A DNA stretch of 64,000 nt, taken from NCBI RefSeq assembly GCF_947623445.1, contig NC_135243.1, forward strand, positions 19,910,479 through 19,974,478, read 5' to 3'. Position 1 is the first letter of the stretch; every line of letters starts with the position of its first letter. The position numbers and the translations under genes were made by a program. The DNA comes from Clavelina lepadiformis. Lineage: Eukaryota > Chordata > Ascidiacea > Aplousobranchia > Clavelinidae. Below are positions 59,713-64,000 of this stretch, one piece after another. The notes under the pieces are model-generated. The model did no database searches and had not been told where the DNA came from. It saw only the letters and a list, made by a program, of their open reading frames with translations.

Positions 59713-61664
59713 TCAACATTCAGTTGAGTTGTAGATCGGAATTCCCAACTCCCCAGTAAACCCTATTTATCATGCGTAACACAGTCGTCATCTTTTCAAG
59801 GCATTTGATAGTTACTGATGCAAAATTGCGCAATAGTGTGAAATGTTATGAACCTGGAACCACCACTCATCACTCTGCAAGGATAGGAACAGGTATTATT
59901 TTATTGCTTGTCTGTTTTTCCAGGAAAGTACGAATACATACATGGTTAAAAGTGGAAAGCAATTAACTTCAATTTTACCATTCTTATCTAAATTCGTTGG
60001 ATGATTGCATCCTCCAACCAAAAATGGGGGAAAAAGCATCGACCTAAATCGATGCCTGCGCCTTTTTTGCTTAATAATTCAGTAAGCGTGAGTTATGCAC
60101 AGTGGTTCGATGTATTCTTTCAACTAAGATCAACGCTGTTATTCCGTAATTACATTAGCTTTTTCTCTAAATACATTCTAGAATAGTCCATGGTTGTTGC
60201 ATAACGTAAACTAAACTAAACATTTGCTAATAATCACGTTATGATCAGCACAGCACACTGAAATCTAGCGATAAGGTCGCTGCAAAGAGCACAGAACAGA
60301 AATGCGCAACATAATATAGTTAAACACTTGGTGTCGACAAAGCGCAATTAAGATTGCATTGTACATTCATTGCATAGTTTAGTGGTCAACGAAAACAGTA
60401 TAGCAGGAGAAGCGTCACGTTTGGCCAATACTAGTCAACCAGCATGGCGGCGTATCATCTCTATTGGTATCGTACTGTACTTCTATTCCACTAATATATC
60501 GATACAGGCACGTTGAAGCCAACTCCAAAGAATCTTTGGAAAGATTCAGATTCTTGCCAAGTCATTTAAACTTTATTTGTACAACAAGTTTTGGTGATGA
60601 AGAAAGCGATTTATAATTGTCATCTGCAAGGTTAGCATCGCTACCTCACCGTACAATCCCTTCAGTTTGAAGTAAAGATTCCAGCAGCGCAAAGCTTCAT
60701 AAACAATACAGAAACATGAATATCTTTATTGTGTTGGAAATGTAAGTTATAGCCTACGTCACGAGGAAGCGGAAGTGCTCATTTGATTCATAGTTGCAAT
60801 TTTCACAAAACGGCGGTGGCCGCAAGCACAGCAAAGAAACTTTGAGAAGGATGCAAGTAAAAGAATCAAACATTGTTTGCTGCAAGGTTTATTTAAAGAG
60901 TGGTGTGCGGTGTCCTCGTACGTGTATTCAGTGGACAAAAGTTAGATGGAAGTTGAATTTTAAATCTGAGAATAATTGTCAGTTAACATTCCGGTACTGA
61001 AATGGGAATTTTTCAATAACAAATATTATTGCAGTTGTTTGAATCGTGTAGATAAATATAACGTTTCAGTTAAAAGGCAAGAAACGGGTAGAATATATAG
61101 CTAAAGCGAATACTTAAGTACGTAACTGAAAGATCTTGTTTAATAAAGTCTAACCTAACTCACGCTGATGTATTTATATTAAGGATGGTAAATGTTAAAC
61201 TACAGCTTACCAAGCTCAGATTTGGCTGAAGGCGCTATGGCCTAGTCCGATGCAGCTGATTGACTTAGACAAGAATGCTTCATCTTGCGTCATATGCAGC
61301 ATATTCTATAGCTAGAACATGCTGACAGCACAGCAACTTATTTGTAGTATTTATGTTTAATAAACGTCAACTGCAGATAAGCGCCTACCTGTTCAGTCAC
61401 TTTCCATCATTCTAAAAGGCTTTAGTCATTCTACCTAAATATAACGTACCATAATCGGTTCATAAGACAGCCATTTTGATATAACATGGTGACGTCAAAA
61501 TAACCGCTACCTTCGTCGTAATTGCATGATTTGTCAAACGTATTTGGAAAAAACTGCTCAATCACAAAACATGATTGAAATTTTTTACTGATAATTACAA
61601 ACATTTTTTAGACTTGCTTCTCACTTACTAGAATTTATCAAACAAAATTTCGGCTAAAGATAAG
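59713..61664. other. Intergenic region upstream of fucosyltransferase
   Basis: Contains dispersed repeat A (60735-60890), and near 61228 a short tRNA-like stretch (GCGCTATGGCCTAGTCCGATG) that matches a box A but shows no convincing box B. No exon called. Confidence 0.4.
60735..60890 (+). repeat. Dispersed repeat A, copy 3
   Basis: Same orientation as 46315-46520 and close to it in sequence (TAGCCTACGTCACGAGGAAGC, AAAACGGCGGTGGCCGCAAG). Confidence 0.75.
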
Positions 61665-63131
61665 ATGATTAAAAAAGTGTTATTGGCCGCTTTTCTGTAT
61701 TTTGCACTTGCGGTATTGGCTGTTTTCTTATGGTCTGTCTCTAGAACACAGACTACTACACTCTATGAACTTGTTCCCTCAAAAAAGGCACAATTTGTAC
61801 ATCAACCGCAGCCATCTGCACCAAGCACCTTAAAAAAAATCGACCCGCAAAAACCTCCTCTGATTTTATATTGGGGATATCCTTGGCATGATAAAAGCAG
61901 TGGAGAGCCAGAAGGACAAAAGATAGGCATTTGCGACACAACCTATGACCGAAGTAGGATAATTGAAGCAGACGCTATCGCTTTTCATTACACAACCATT
62001 CGTGCAGAAGATTTGCCTTGGAAATATTACAGGTGCTTATATTTGCTTAAAACCTTCCTTATCATAGACGTGACAGAACATGGTTTACTGGTCTTTCGAA
62101 ATTTATGACTTGGAAAACAAATACAAATACTGTAAATAATGGAAAAAATTAACGCCTGTAAATGGTATAAATAACTTAGTCCATGTAGAATGATTTATTT
62201 TTATTGCGTAATTCGAGTAAATTTAGCTTTTCTTACGTTCTATTTTATTTGTTACCATCTAAAATCAAACAAACATAGAGTTTTCGCTTGTAGAGGAAAG
62301 AAACTGTAGAATAAAACTATAAAGTCATTCTACAACAGTAAACTTTTTTCAAACTAGATAAAAAGCATTGCTTTTGCAGCAAATATAGCATAAATTTCTT
62401 ATTTTTCCTTGGATAACTGTAAAACAACTGTTTTCGCGTTTAGGCCAATCCAGTGAAGCGTGCGGTTTGACTTCTGTGTCGTTGGATCTGTTACCGGTCT
62501 ATTTTGTTCTAAACTTCTAAATGCCTCCTCCCCTAATCATATGTGGGACAATTATCATATATGGGGTCGACATCATATGCGGAACATTAATTATAAAAGC
62601 GTGGTTCGAATCTGTAGATTTTGAGAATGACTCATCGGTTCTTATTCTCAACTCATTCGTTTGCAGATTAGTAGCATGTTACATTGACAATGGTTAGTAG
62701 CACGTTGTATTGACTATTTTATTACATACGAACCACGTAGATATAGATTGTACCATTGAAAGAAGATGATCTAAACTTTTTAATCGATAAAGTAAACCAC
62801 ACTTCCAAAAGAATGTTATTAAACGTTGATGAGTTTGACGGTCTTGTGAAGGACAAAACTGTGGTTAATTTGTCAATTTTGTGACGGACATCTATTTGGT
62901 TGCAGAAATCCCAACCAGTTGTTTGTGTGGTGGTCGGCTGAGGGTCCTTCCATTTTGGGTCATGCCGGAATAAAACTAGGAGGCTATGACGGTTTTTTCA
63001 ACTGGACCTGGACCTACCGCCGAGATGCGGACGTTGCGCGTAATTACGGATATCGGGGTCACGTTATCAACTCTGTAGCGAAAGGGAAGAAAGTTGTTGA
63101 TGAGTTGGTCGCGGCAAAAACTGATTTAGCG
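61665..63131 (+). CDS. Alpha-1,3-fucosyltransferase (GT10), 5' part
   Basis: Type II Golgi enzyme that transfers fucose from GDP-fucose to N-acetylglucosamine-containing glycans. Exon 1 (61665-62032) encodes a short basic tail (MIKK), one membrane segment at about residues 5-25 (VLLAAFLYFALAVLAVFLW), a Pro-rich stem, and the start of the lumenal domain (PPLILYWGYPWHDK; EADAIAFHYTTI). Exon 2 (62906-63131) joins in phase (Lys-Tyr-Tyr-Arg-Asn-Pro) and has LFVWWSAEGPS followed by the GT10 hallmark FFNWTWTYRRDADV with YGYRGHV. It ends at a good donor (GCG/gtaagc). The C-terminal catalytic part, with the GDP-fucose motif, must lie beyond the window. The ATG at 61665 fits the family layout. Confidence 0.88.
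62536..62590. repeat. Short tandem repeat in fucosyltransferase intron 1
   Basis: Three imperfect units of about 18 bp, each starting ATCATATGTGG/ATCATATATGG/ATCATATGCGG. Confidence 0.7.
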
Positions 63132-63436
63132 GTAAGCATTTGAAGTTCTTTACATTGACGCAATTGTTTATTGTCATGGAAACTCCACTGAAAGTACTAT
63201 TGTAACCAAACTTTTTCTGATCAGGAATCTTCCCGCTCTAACGGCTAGTCACTAAGCCAGTTCCTGCTCACCTATTTTTACGAGCATTCTTTCAATAAAA
63301 ACAAAGGTCTTTCTTGTATTAAAACCAAAAGTAGACTGATTTAACACTTCTCCTACAAACCACAGCGCAATCAATTAATCATCATTAGCATGCGAGGATG
63401 GAAACTACGGGCGGCGTAACATACCTCGGGGGGAGT

Positions 63437-64000
63437 TGTGGGGCGTAAAACGTATGCGTGTGTAGAAAACTTACAAACAATAAAAGGAGTCACAAGTGAA
63501 ATATCGATGAGTTACTAATACTAAATAAAAACGCAGTCACACATTATGGCCACAACAATACGAGTGAAATACATCTTAATATAAATCTAAAAACACATCG
63601 TGGAATATACAACTAAAACGTATCAATGTGCGGTGCTACATAATAAAACAAGTGTGTAAAGATATTCTCGTGACATCTCCCCCCATCGCGCATTCTTTCC
63701 GTCCCGGAAAGTTACAGGCGGATAAATGACCATCGTTCGTAGCTCTTTGTCAATCGTCTGGCGCTCCGTTGTTGATGAGCAAAACATAACCAAAATCGAT
63801 TGTCCCGCTTGGTGAATATTTCTTCTTTAGTGTCGCCGATGATTTTACTGCCCATAAATCACTTGAAAGGCTTACTTCGTGATTGTACCAGCACAAACTC
63901 ACACCCCAAATAAACTGCTTGCTGGCTGGAGAACTGACACTTGTCACTCTGTTTTGATTGAACTGATGGCGCTTCATCGTTTCATTCATTAATGGCTCTG
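63437..64000 (-). mobile_element. 3' end of an LTR retrotransposon, Ty3/gypsy-like, runs off the right edge
   Basis: On the - strand a coding remnant (63750-63989; KQFIWGVSLCWYNHEV, SGTIDFGYVLLINN) continues past an in-frame TGA to PGRKECAMGGDV. There the GGGGGGAGA polypurine tract (63676-63684) is followed directly by an LTR starting TGTCACGAG. The LTR runs to about 63437, ending CCCCACA (about 239 bp). A reading frame ending GGDV over the polypurine tract is common in animal gypsy-type elements. It lies downstream of fucosyltransferase exon 2, presumably in the next intron. The 5' LTR and target duplication are outside the window, and the superfamily is inferred. Confidence 0.6.

Noticed and set aside
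61228-61300. tRNA-like stretch with box-A resemblance
   Set aside because: No usable box B or cloverleaf; too weak for a tRNA or SINE call.

Overview
The window is eukaryotic: AT-rich, with short exons joined by GT-AG introns, interspersed DNA transposons and no operons. The gene content (copine, NDRG, glutathione synthetase, group IV phospholipase A2, a GT10 fucosyltransferase, profilin-like genes) is metazoan. The compact introns and repeat style suggest a marine invertebrate, possibly an ascidian tunicate. That placement is an inference; no diagnostic marker was seen.

Left third (1-18 kb): a complete copine gene on + (12 exons, 2628-10526). Its first intron holds a fold-back transposon whose ends are 15-16 bp tandem repeats, and intron 4 holds a 328-bp hAT MITE. 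Two small multi-exon genes that I do not recognise follow, at 13762-14142 (61 aa) and 14881-17321 (151 aa). Both were assembled only from splice signals and frame. A third, weaker candidate lies at 328-830.

Middle (18-43 kb): an NDRG-family gene on + (18384-26068) with two alternative first exons and a candidate 27-nt cassette microexon; glutathione synthetase on + (31521-34963) with an intact second copy of its exon 2 about 5 kb upstream; and a 20-exon cytosolic phospholipase A2 on - (36698-42760). All three reconstruct to about the length of the vertebrate proteins as I recall them (422, 476 and 751 aa).

Right third (43-64 kb): repeat-rich. The centrepiece is a large inverted repeat (arms about 50325-53352 and 54899-58718, spacer about 1.5 kb). 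Each arm carries a TATA promoter and a three-exon profilin-like gene, arranged tail to tail. Promoter, introns and 3' flanks are far more alike between arms than the coding exons are; in exon 2, 22 of 49 residues differ. Two hAT elements with 8-bp target duplications inserted into the right arm after the duplication; the first has a visible empty site in the left arm. The inverted repeat is flanked by the N-terminal and C-terminal halves of a decayed dispersed repeat-protein family. The 5' part of an alpha-1,3-fucosyltransferase gene (61665-63131) follows, and the 3' end of an LTR retrotransposon on the - strand runs off the right edge.

No tRNA, rRNA or CRISPR was found. All gene names rest on my recall of protein families. 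No search was run, and exon boundaries were set by hand from splice consensus and frame continuity.
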